64,000 bases of DNA from Pilimelia anulata (GTDB lineage: Bacteria > Actinomycetota > Actinomycetes > Mycobacteriales > Micromonosporaceae). A model generated the notes under the pieces. It saw only the letters and a list, made by a program, of their open reading frames with translations, was not told where the DNA came from and did not search any database. Positions 1 to 6,784 of this stretch are shown here, one piece after another; the first letter of the stretch is position 1, and each line of letters begins with the position of its first letter. The translations under genes and the position numbers were made by a program. Location: NCBI RefSeq assembly GCF_014647895.1, contig NZ_BMQB01000001.1, forward strand, positions 248,001-312,000, written 5' to 3'.

Positions 1-406
1 GGTCAGACAGGAACGCCCGCGCCACCCCCGTCCCGGCCTCCCCGCGCAGACAGCGGATCAGGAAACGGCGGGGGTCGCGGGCCAGCCAGGTGTTGACGTT
101 CTCGTCATACAACTCCGGACACTCCCCGGCCATCCGCCGCAGGTAAGCGGTCGGGATGCCGAGCTTGTCGGCAATACCGCTCTGGGCGATGTCGTTCACG
201 CCGTAGGTGCCGGCAGTCATGGTGACACCCGCGTCGGTCAGCTGCGGCTCAGTGCCGTCCAACACGAGGTTGCCGCCCACAGCGCGGATCGCTCCGGCGC
301 CAGCGATCACGTCCACAGCGCGGGCCTTCTGCTCCCGCAGCAGGGCGACCATGGACTGCAGTTCCAAGTGTCGGGTGCCGGCAAGGTCAACGGGTGAAGC
401 AGTCAT
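1..406 (-). CDS. DUF932 family protein, C-terminus outside the window
   Basis: The reading frame runs from ATG at 406 to the left window edge, giving the first 135 or so residues. I read MTASPVDLAGTRHLELQ at the start, then a region around GIADKLGIPTAYLRRM and ARDPRRFLIRCLRGE. These resemble the N-terminal half of the DUF932 family, common on actinobacterial plasmids, ICEs and phages. No biochemical role is established for the family. A GGGAG box lies nine bases before the ATG. The protein is truncated only by the window edge. Its presence supports the mobile nature of this region. The assignment rests on recalled family resemblance and was not searched. Confidence 0.7.
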   Translation of the reverse strand, partial: MTASPVDLAGTRHLELQSMVALLREQKARAVDVIAGAGAIRAVGGNLVLDGTEPQLTDAGVTMTAGTYGVNDIAQSGIADKLGIPTAYLRRMAGECPELYDENVNTWLARDPRRFLIRCLRGEAGTGVARAFLSD

Positions 407-547
407 GACAACGAACTCCCATCAAATTTGGGCTTGAGGTCGGCGAAGGTCGAGGTCGTGGCGCCACGCGGGCAGCAGGAACGGCCCGGTCAACGCCGGT
501 TGAGGTGAAACAGGTGAGGCGAAGGCCGATTGGCGGGGCGTGACGGG

Positions 548-1180
548 TTAGTCCTCGTCGACGTCCTCGACCTCGTCGATGCTGATGTTGTCGACGTCGA
601 GGCTGCCGTCGATGTAGCCGTCAGCGGCGGAGGCGTCCACGGTCAGACTCTGCCGGCCGTCGTACTCGGGGTTGCGGGCGTCGCCGGCGTCTACCTCGTA
701 GCTGCCGGTGATCGTGAAGGTCACCCGCTTGCGCGGCTGGTAGGACTCCATGTCGAACTCGGCCAGGAACGCATCCAGCCCGTTGCGGCAGACCTCGCCG
801 TCACGGTGCTTACCGATCGCGTACCGGCGGATCGCCTCCAGCTTGTCCACATGCTCACCGGCGGCCCGCTGACTGGCCTGCCGGTATTGCTCGGCCTGGC
901 TGGACAGCACGCTGGCCGCGCCGCGCAGCAGTTCGATCTGCCGGCCGGCGTCCTCGATCGCCGTAGCGCTCGTGGTGGCCTGGACGGTGCGGGTCACGCC
1001 GGTGTCCAGCAGTACGTCGATCGACTGGCCGCGGCGGGTCAACACCACGGCGTCGTGCGGCGGTGTCGACAGCCGCACGGTGGCGAACGGGGTCGCGAGG
1101 TGGTGAAGATCAAGCGCCACCGGCCGCGGATTGGCCGACTGCGGGTCGGAGTTAGGGGTGGGCTGGTTGTCGTCTGTCAT
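548..1180 (-). CDS. Hypothetical protein of the mobile element (210 aa)
   Basis: I do not recognise a family. The protein has a polar N-terminus (MTDDNQPTPNSDPQ), then a stretch that reads like a small beta-rich domain (VALDLHHLATPFATVRLS to VLLDTG). A helical middle with many Glu, Gln and Arg follows (IELLRGAASVLSSQAEQYR to KLEAIRRYAIGKHRDG). The C-terminal tail is very acidic (NISIDEVEDVDED). The ATG at 1180 is preferred over an upstream GTG-type extension because GGAAGG lies nine bases before it. It is on the same strand as the DUF932 gene and 141 bases upstream of it, so the two may be cotranscribed. The acidic tail and helical core could suit a DNA-mimic or scaffold role, but this is speculation. 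Confidence 0.65.
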   Translation of the reverse strand: MTDDNQPTPNSDPQSANPRPVALDLHHLATPFATVRLSTPPHDAVVLTRRGQSIDVLLDTGVTRTVQATTSATAIEDAGRQIELLRGAASVLSSQAEQYRQASQRAAGEHVDKLEAIRRYAIGKHRDGEVCRNGLDAFLAEFDMESYQPRKRVTFTITGSYEVDAGDARNPEYDGRQSLTVDASAADGYIDGSLDVDNISIDEVEDVDED

Positions 1181-1348
1181 TACGGGCTGCCTTCCAGGCA
1201 GTGCACCACCCCACCCCACCAGAGTGGAAGGGACGGGGTGTTGGCGGGACGGTCACGCGCCCGGAACTGTTCGGCGTGGGTTGGCCGTGGCCGCAGCGCG
1301 TGCTGGCTCCGACAGACGCGCCGGCAGCCGCCAGGAGGGCGGCAAGGC

Positions 1349-1397
1349 AAAAGAGCCGAGAAGATCTCTGACCGCAAGGTCAAGATCTTCTCGGCTC
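1349..1397 (-). terminator. Intrinsic terminator between the XRE gene and the next gene
   Basis: A 15-bp perfect inverted repeat (1353-1367 with 1383-1397) encloses a 5-bp inner stem (TGACC/GGTCA) capped by GCAA, with one bulged C. Read on the minus strand the hairpin is followed by TTTT (1349-1352), an unusually classical intrinsic terminator for such a GC-rich genome. An outer GCAAGGC/GCCTTGC pair extends it. It separates the XRE gene (ends 1547) from the gene starting at 1180. The rest of 1181-1546 shows no convincing gene. Confidence 0.75.
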
Positions 1398-1546
1398 GCC
1401 TTGCGCCCGACCAGGCAGCCGGCCAGCGTCAAGGGCCAGCACCGCCGGCCCGGCACCGCACGCACGAGTGCCGCCTGCGCTTCGCCCGCGCCACCTTCTG
1501 ACTGACGACGTTTCACGATGACCGCCCACCTGATGTGGGTGTCGAA

Positions 1547-2203
1547 TCAGGCGTCAGCCTCGCCCAGTTCTTCCTTGACCACCTCGATGATTTTCCGGGC
1601 GTGCTCTGGGGTAGCGCCGCCGATGACCGCCATCTGTTGCAGGTTGTCGAAAAACGCCGACGCTTGGGTCCGCATGGTCGCCGCGAGCCGATCCGTGTCG
1701 GCGTCGATCTCGGCGGTACGTCGGCGGGCGCGTCGCATCGCGGCGGCGTGGACGGCGGCCTTGGACTCTGGGGCCGCCTCCGAGGAACTGTCGCCGCCGG
1801 AGCGTTCGAGCGCGTAGCCCAAATAGCGGCCGGCGTGTGACTGCGGCAACGGCTGGCGGCCAACCATCCACTGCTCGGCCGTCCGGGCGTCGGGGACCGT
1901 GACGTCATCGGTGATCGCCAGATGCCTCGCGTCATCCGGCGGAGCGAGTAGGTGGGCCGGGGCCACATCCAAGACCAACGCGAAAACCAGCAACTCGTCC
2001 ACCGACACGCCACGCCGCCCGGTCTCGATGTTCGCGAGCACGTTGAGAGTCATCGCCGGGGCACCCAACTCAGCGCACCGGCTGGTGAACACCGTCGCCG
2101 ACATGCCGCGCCGCTTCCGCAACGACTTTACCTGCGCCGCGACCACCGCACTCGCCCGAATCCGGGCCGGGTGACCGTTCTGCCCAATACCCTCACTTGT
2201 CAT
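1547..2203 (-). CDS. XRE-family helix-turn-helix regulator (218 aa)
   Basis: Residues about 18-80 form a Cro/C1-type helix-turn-helix: AQVKSLRKRRGMSATVF, then a recognition region ending in LNVLANIETGRRGVSVDEL, followed by the usual hydrophobic helix (FALVLDVAPAHLLAPPDD). The C-terminal half is helical and charged and may be a dimerisation or ligand domain; I cannot name it. It is transcribed away from the excisionase-like gene at 2307, with repeated ACTTGTC-type sites in between, so it probably represses or controls the integration and excision module. No clear ribosome binding site precedes ATG 2203, so a leaderless or weakly translated message is likely. A strong terminator follows its stop. 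Confidence 0.85.
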   Translation of the reverse strand: MTSEGIGQNGHPARIRASAVVAAQVKSLRKRRGMSATVFTSRCAELGAPAMTLNVLANIETGRRGVSVDELLVFALVLDVAPAHLLAPPDDARHLAITDDVTVPDARTAEQWMVGRQPLPQSHAGRYLGYALERSGGDSSSEAAPESKAAVHAAAMRRARRRTAEIDADTDRLAATMRTQASAFFDNLQQMAVIGGATPEHARKIIEVVKEELGEADA

Positions 2204-2290
2204 ATAAACAAGTTACCAAGCTTCGATTGACAAGTCGAGGTTTCATGATCCAAACTTTTCAGCATGTCGATACAACAAGCTCACTTGTCG
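2195..2290. promoter_or_regulatory. Repeated ACTTGTC/GACAAGT sites between divergent regulators
   Basis: The divergent region between the XRE gene and the excisionase-like gene has four related half-sites: ACTTGTCA (2195-2202), ACAAGT (2208-2213, inverted to the first with 7-base spacing), TGACAAGT (2228-2235) and ACTTGTCG (2283-2290). The first overlaps the XRE start codon. The spacing and symmetry suit an operator region bound by the XRE protein. This is inference from sequence repetition alone. Confidence 0.5.
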
Positions 2291-2306
2291 AATTGGGAGG
2301 TTGGTG

Positions 2307-2513
2307 ATGGACGCGAACCAACGGCTGTGGACTCACGACGAGACCGCGACATGGCTGCACATCTCGCCCTGGACCCTGCACCACCTGTGCATCAACGGCC
2401 GCGGACCCAACCGCTACAAGGTCGGCAAGCACCACCGCTACGACCCGACCGAGGTGCGCAGCTGGCTTCGCACCCACCTCAGCACCACCACCTCACGCGC
2501 AGGTACCCGATGA
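2307..2513 (+). CDS. Excisionase-like helix-turn-helix protein (68 aa)
   Basis: This is a short MerR/excisionase-type winged helix protein: LWTHDETATWLHISPWTLHHL followed by GPNRYKVGKHHRYDPTEVRSWL, the usual helix-turn-helix plus wing. Such proteins in integrative elements bind near the attachment site and direct the recombinase toward excision, or act as small regulators. The ATG at 2307 is chosen because GGGAGG ends six bases before it; TTG and GTG codons just upstream are less well spaced. Its stop overlaps the next gene by four bases (ATGA), so both are translated from one message. Directionality-factor function is inference from size, fold and context. Confidence 0.75.
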   Translation: MDANQRLWTHDETATWLHISPWTLHHLCINGRGPNRYKVGKHHRYDPTEVRSWLRTHLSTTTSRAGTR

Positions 2514-3199
2514 CGCCCCAGACCGACATCCCGCCCGTCCGACGGTTTGTCGTGGCACCTGACCTGTTCAGCACCAACCCCCAAGACTCCGCCGCCCGCG
2601 CGTTCAGCAAGTACGTTGCCTCAAGCTGCCCGGACGCCGTCGTTGTCGTCGTCTCAACCGGCACTGAGCCAGTCGCCGCCGCCACCGCCATCGAGCAACT
2701 GCGCGCCGACTATGGCGGCCCGGTCACCCTGCTGTACGGCGGGATGATGCAGTCCCGGTTACACCGCCACGGCGGCTGGCCTTCACTGCGGGATGTCGCA
2801 ACGACCGGCGGCCCGTACCCGATCACCGACGGGTGGCGAGTCGTTGCCCTCAATCCGAAGGGCAACTGTCGATACGCCGGCGCCCAGGCAATCCGCCTCG
2901 CGCGGGTACTGCGCAGCAACGTCATCTGCGCCGGAGGTAGCAGCACGTCCGTGCTGAGTGTGACCGTTAAGTGGGACGGCTGCGAGACGCCGATCTGGGC
3001 GGTGGAACTCGGCCGAGTGCCTGCGGGCAGGACGGTGAGCGCAATGGAACTGCCTTCATTCGTGATCTTGGAGGTGGGACGTCAGCCGGCCCAACCGCAG
3101 CTGGTTTCCTTCAGAGCCGACGGCAGTTTCACTGTGGACGGTGTCGAATACGCGGACGGGTCTACAACCGCACCCTCATCCATGCGCACTGCTGCTTGA
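2510..3199 (+). CDS. Hypothetical protein coupled to the excisionase-like gene (229 aa)
   Basis: I do not recognise this protein. It starts at the ATG that overlaps the stop of the excisionase-like gene (ATGA), so it is translationally coupled. It has no signal peptide or obvious membrane segment. There is an alternating hydrophobic beta/alpha pattern (CPDAVVVVVSTGTEPVAAA; GPVTLLYGGMMQSRLH; LRSNVICAGGSSTSVLSV; LPSFVILEVGRQ) that suggests a small Rossmann-like or mixed fold. The C-terminus (QLVSFRADGSFTVDG) reads like a beta strand pair. It converges on the element's dus gene with 16 bases between. It may be accessory cargo. Confidence 0.65.
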   Translation: MTPQTDIPPVRRFVVAPDLFSTNPQDSAARAFSKYVASSCPDAVVVVVSTGTEPVAAATAIEQLRADYGGPVTLLYGGMMQSRLHRHGGWPSLRDVATTGGPYPITDGWRVVALNPKGNCRYAGAQAIRLARVLRSNVICAGGSSTSVLSVTVKWDGCETPIWAVELGRVPAGRTVSAMELPSFVILEVGRQPAQPQLVSFRADGSFTVDGVEYADGSTTAPSSMRTAA

Positions 3200-3215
3200 C
3201 GCCCGATGATGAGTG

Positions 3216-4415
3216 TCAGCCGCCGGAGTCCTCCATCTCGGCGGCGGCTGGCACAGTGGTGCTGTCGCGGTCGTCAAGCCAGCCGTACGGCAGGCTGACC
3301 TTACCGGGGCTGTTGGTTCGTCCGCGGGGCTTGCCGAGAATCGCCTCGGGGAACGGCGCGCTGAAGTCGAGCTGCTCGGCCAGGCGTACGAGTTCGTCCA
3401 GAGTCGAGGTCATCGCCATGCTCCGGCGCAGCTCGGACCCTACGGGGAAACCTTTGAGGTACCACGCCACGTGTTTGCGAAAGTCCGTCACGCCTTCCCG
3501 CTCACGGCCCCACCACTGAACCAGAAGCTCAGCGTGACGCAGCATCATCTTGACGACCTCGCCGAGCGCGGGGCGGGTCCGGCGGGGGTCGCCGGCAAAC
3601 GCGGCGGCGAGGTCCGCGAATAGCCAAGGCCGCCCGAGACAGCCTCGGCCGATGACGACGCCATCGCAACCTGTCCGGCGCACCATCTCCAGCGCGTCTT
3701 CGGCCTCCCAGATATCACCATTGCCCAGAACCGGCACGCTCAGCTCCTGCTTGAGCTTGGCGATGGCCTCCCAGTCCGCCTGACCGGAGTAACGCTGCGC
3801 GGCGGTGCGTCCGTGTAGAGCCACCCAAGCGGCGCCCGCCTCCTCGGCGATCCGCCCGGCTTCCAGGTACGTCTGGTGCTCGTCGTCGATGCCGATCCGC
3901 ATCTTCACGGTCACCGGCACGCCCGCAGGCGCGGCAGCTTTGACCGCTTCACTGACGATCTGGCCGAACAACCGGCGCTTCCACGGCAGCGCCGCGCCAC
4001 CGCCCTTGCGGGTCACGCGGGGCACAGGACAACCGAAGTTCATGTCGATGTGGTCCGCCAGGTCCTCATCCACAATCCGGCGCACCGCCGCGGCCGTCAC
4101 GTCCGGGTCCACGCCGTACAACTGGAGACTGCGAGGACGCTCGTCGTCCGCGAACGCGATCATGCGCATGGTCTTCGGGTTGCGCTCGACCAACGCCCGG
4201 GTCATCACCATCTCGCAGACGTACACACCGGCCCCCTGCTCCCGACACAGCTGCCGGAACGCCACATTGGTGATACCCGCCATGGGGGCCAGGACTACCG
4301 GCGTGTCGATGGCGAAGCGCCCGAACCGCAGGGGAGATGTCATCTGGGGAGGATGACACACCACCGGCAGCCGACCCGCAGTCGGTGCGTGGCTGGCCGT
4401 AAGGCGCCCCCTCAT
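3216..4415 (-). CDS. dusB: tRNA-dihydrouridine synthase carried by the element
   Basis: A full-length DusB-type FMN enzyme that reduces specific uridines in tRNA. It shows APMAGITN near the start of the barrel, the catalytic loop with Cys129 (MNFGCPVPRVTRKGGG), the strand VPVTVKMRIGIDD, the HGRTAAQRYSG motif and the GNGDIW and GVVIGRGCLG phosphate-binding segments, then the C-terminal helical domain (TDFRKHVAWYLKGFP). The ATG at 4415 overlaps the recombinase stop by four bases and has GGAGG seven bases upstream. The family normally begins at what is here residue 25 (MTSPLRFGRF, ATG 4343), which lacks a good ribosome site. The gene very probably restores the activity lost when the element interrupted the host dus gene, and is cotranscribed with the recombinase. 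Confidence 0.93.
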   Translation of the reverse strand: MRGRLTASHAPTAGRLPVVCHPPQMTSPLRFGRFAIDTPVVLAPMAGITNVAFRQLCREQGAGVYVCEMVMTRALVERNPKTMRMIAFADDERPRSLQLYGVDPDVTAAAVRRIVDEDLADHIDMNFGCPVPRVTRKGGGAALPWKRRLFGQIVSEAVKAAAPAGVPVTVKMRIGIDDEHQTYLEAGRIAEEAGAAWVALHGRTAAQRYSGQADWEAIAKLKQELSVPVLGNGDIWEAEDALEMVRRTGCDGVVIGRGCLGRPWLFADLAAAFAGDPRRTRPALGEVVKMMLRHAELLVQWWGREREGVTDFRKHVAWYLKGFPVGSELRRSMAMTSTLDELVRLAEQLDFSAPFPEAILGKPRGRTNSPGKVSLPYGWLDDRDSTTVPAAAEMEDSGG

Positions 4416-5896
4416 CGGCCGGCCTCCGCAGGCAGGGTGAGGCGGGCGAGGATGTTCTCAGGGATTTTCAGCGCCACCGACAGGTGGGTAACGTTCTGGA
4501 CCACCGCTTGGATTCCGGCGTCCAGTAAAAGGGCCCTCCGCTTCTGCTCGTCGGACGACGACCATGCCTCCTCCCATGTCTGGCCGGTCGACTCGAACCG
4601 AACGCCCGCCACGGCGGGTTCCAACCCTTCCAGCTCCTCACGCCTGGCCTCCAAGCCCGCATAAGTACGTCGGAATTCGGCACTACCGCGTTCACCCTTG
4701 AACAGACCGGCAGCACGGTCCGCCCGCAGATCCGCCATCGCCTGCTCCACCTCCGCCAGTTCCCGTTGGTGGTCGGCCCCCTTGACATAGACCTGACGAG
4801 TCACCTGGGCCGAACCGATCTCGTCGAGCAGCGCCTCTTCGACAATCTGCTCCAGATCCTCAGCACGACAGTTCCGAGTCTCACAGTCCCGATGCATGTT
4901 GCGAGTCGGGCACTTGTAGTACGTGTAGACCTTCTCGCCTCTTCGCTGCCGCTGCTTGTAGAGCGGACGACCGCACAAACCGCAGAGGGCCACGTTAAGC
5001 AACGGGCTGGGCTCGGTCACACCTCGCTTGAAAGATCGACGATCAATCGCTGCCTGCACAGCATCAAACCTGTTCTGCGACAGAAGCTCGGGCCCCCTCT
5101 TGATGGGCATGCCGTCCTCGCCTCGAACGACCTTGCCCTTATGCATGGCGATGCCACGAAGCGCCGGCGAGCGCAACAGCGTCCCCATCGTGGTCACCGT
5201 CCACAGGGTGCCCCGCTTCTCCTTACCGCTGGCGACCCGTCCGAAATCTCTCGGCGCGGGCACCTTACGCTGGTTCAGGTCGTAGGCAACCGAGTTCATC
5301 GACTCACCGCCGACGACCCGCTCGACGATCTCCATTAGCAGCGCTTGGGCCTTCGGATCCACGTCGAGCACCCATCCGTTCCCATCCGGGTTCGGCACCG
5401 GTTTCGTACCAAAAATCGGCGTCCCACCGCCCCAGCGGCCGGAGCTACGCAAGGCCTTATGCGCCCCAGTCACGCGCTCCCGGATGGCGCTCGCCTCCAT
5501 CTCAGCGAACACCGCCACCAGGTACACCAACGCCTTGCCCAGCGGAGTCGACAGGTCGAACGGCTCCGTAGCGCTGACGATGTTCTTGCCGTTCTCCTCA
5601 CACCACTTGATCAGCTCAGCCAGATCACCCACCTTGCGGACCAGGCGGTCGAGGCGCCAGACGATGAGGGTGTCCCACTCGTCCTTTCGCTCCGCGAACC
5701 ATGGGCCCAGCCCCGGGCGCTCCATCGGGGGCACCTTGCTGGCCGAGACGTCGAGATCCTTCGCCACGCCAACCAGGCGCCCGTCACGCTGGGCGGCGGC
5801 GCGCTCGATGTACTCCTGCTGGCGCTCAGGGCTGGTCGACGCGTCGGTCAGGACCGATAAGCGGATGGCTCCGAGACAGCGTTCCTGCATGATCAT
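4412..5896 (-). CDS. Large serine recombinase (integrase, 494 aa)
   Basis: A large serine integrase. The N-terminal resolvase domain has the nucleophile Ser14 in AIRLSVLTDASTSPERQ, the IVWRLDRLVRKVGDL helix and TPLGKALVYLVAVFAEMEA of the E-helix. A recombinase domain follows (GTPIFGTKP to LLRSPALRGIAMHKG). A zinc ribbon comes next (CGLCGRPLYK, then YYKCPT with later paired Cys), and then a coiled-coil stretch of alternating charged residues before the C-terminus. Its start lies within 40 bases of the host-element junction, the usual position for an integrase. ATG 5896 has GGAG eight bases upstream; a TTG lies one codon earlier. The stop overlaps the element's dus gene. It should recombine a site inside host dus around its conserved NFGCP codons. 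Confidence 0.93.
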   Translation of the reverse strand: MIMQERCLGAIRLSVLTDASTSPERQQEYIERAAAQRDGRLVGVAKDLDVSASKVPPMERPGLGPWFAERKDEWDTLIVWRLDRLVRKVGDLAELIKWCEENGKNIVSATEPFDLSTPLGKALVYLVAVFAEMEASAIRERVTGAHKALRSSGRWGGGTPIFGTKPVPNPDGNGWVLDVDPKAQALLMEIVERVVGGESMNSVAYDLNQRKVPAPRDFGRVASGKEKRGTLWTVTTMGTLLRSPALRGIAMHKGKVVRGEDGMPIKRGPELLSQNRFDAVQAAIDRRSFKRGVTEPSPLLNVALCGLCGRPLYKQRQRRGEKVYTYYKCPTRNMHRDCETRNCRAEDLEQIVEEALLDEIGSAQVTRQVYVKGADHQRELAEVEQAMADLRADRAAGLFKGERGSAEFRRTYAGLEARREELEGLEPAVAGVRFESTGQTWEEAWSSSDEQKRRALLLDAGIQAVVQNVTHLSVALKIPENILARLTLPAEAGR

Positions 5897-5942
5897 CAAT
5901 GTAGCTCCAGGTCAGAGGCGTTTGCAATCCTCTAACTTCGGG
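5897..5942. other. Right attachment junction (attR) inside host dus
   Basis: The non-coding bases after the recombinase start run directly into AACTTCGGGTGCCCC at 5934, the codons for the NFGCP loop of dus. The host reading frame is intact from there onward and absent before. The crossover therefore falls at or just before AACTTCGG. The exact core cannot be set without the left junction. Confidence 0.7.
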
Positions 5943-6752
5943 TGCCCCGTACCCAAGGTCACCCGCAAGGGCGGCGGCGCGGCCCTGCCCTGGCGCCGCC
6001 GCCTCTTCGCCCGGATCGTCGCCGGGGCCGTCCGCGCCGCCGGCGACCTCCCCGTCACCGTGAAGATGCGCAAGGGCATCGACGACGACCACCTCACGTA
6101 CCTCGAGGCGGGCCGGATCGCGCAGGACGCCGGCGTCGCCTGGGTGGCGCTGCACGGCCGGACCGCGGCCCAGCGGTACTCCGGCACCGCCGACTGGTCG
6201 GCCATCGCCGCGCTGGTCGACGCGCTGGACGTCCCGGTGCTCGGCAACGGGGACATCTGGGAGGCCGACGACGCGCTGCGGATGGTCCGGGAGACCGGGT
6301 GCGCGGGCGTCGTCGTGGGGCGCGGGTGCCTCGGGCGGCCGTGGCTGTTCGCCGACCTCGAGGCCGCGTTCGCGGGGGACGGGCGGCGGGTGCTGCCGCA
6401 CCTCGGCGAGGTGGTGGCGGTGATGCGGCGGCACGCGGAGTTGCTGGTCGGGCACTTCCGGACCGAGCGGGACGGGTGTACCGATTTCCGCAAGCACATC
6501 GCCTGGTACCTGAAGGGGTTCCCGATCGGCGGGGAGACCCGGCGGGCGCTGGCGATGATCTCCAGCCTCGCCGAGCTGGACGACCTGATCGCCGTCCTCG
6601 ACCCGGCCGAGCCGTTCCCGGTGGCGACGCTCGGGCAGCCGCGGGGGCGGACGAACGCGCCGGGCAAGGTGTTCCTGCCGGCCGGCTGGCTGGCGGCCCG
6701 CGACGACGACGCCGTCCCGGAGGGCGCCGAACTCGCCGACTCCGGCGGCTGA
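5934..6752 (+). pseudogene. dusB: 3' remnant of the host tRNA-dihydrouridine synthase gene
   Basis: The frame encodes about 272 residues that align by eye with the element's own dus from its catalytic loop (NFGCPVPKVTRKGGGAALPW) to the end (AELADSGG). The barrel motifs VTVKMRKGIDD, HGRTAAQRYSG, GNGDIW and GVVVGRGCLG are all intact. The first hundred or so residues, including the FMN-binding APMAGIT segment, are missing because the element is inserted there. No start codon or ribosome site is positioned to make a working enzyme. Third-base GC is much higher than in the element's copy, so the two are different alleles and not a recent duplication. If the element excises, the gene would be rejoined. 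Confidence 0.9.
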
Positions 6753-6784
6753 CCACCACCACCGACAGGTCCACGCCGCCGCCC

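Larger units (their letters stand above)
1..5942. mobile_element. Right part of an integrative element inserted in dus
   Basis: The stretch carries typical integrative-element genes: DUF932, an XRE regulator, an excisionase-like HTH and a large serine recombinase at its right edge. Its base composition is visibly less GC-rich than the flanking chromosome. The right boundary is placed between the recombinase start and the point where the host dus coding sequence resumes (about 5934-5942). The left end lies outside the window, so total size, the other attachment site and any replication or transfer genes cannot be seen. It could be an actinomycete ICE, a prophage or a genomic island; no conjugation or phage structural gene is visible here. 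Confidence 0.85.

Noticed and set aside
207-437. Plus-strand frame opposite the DUF932 gene
   Set aside because: It is the complement of a frame with clear DUF932-like sequence and has no protein-like features.
1253-1516. Minus-strand reading frame of 87 codons between the XRE gene and the 210-aa gene
   Set aside because: It spans the strong intrinsic terminator at 1349-1397, has no ribosome site and no family resemblance.
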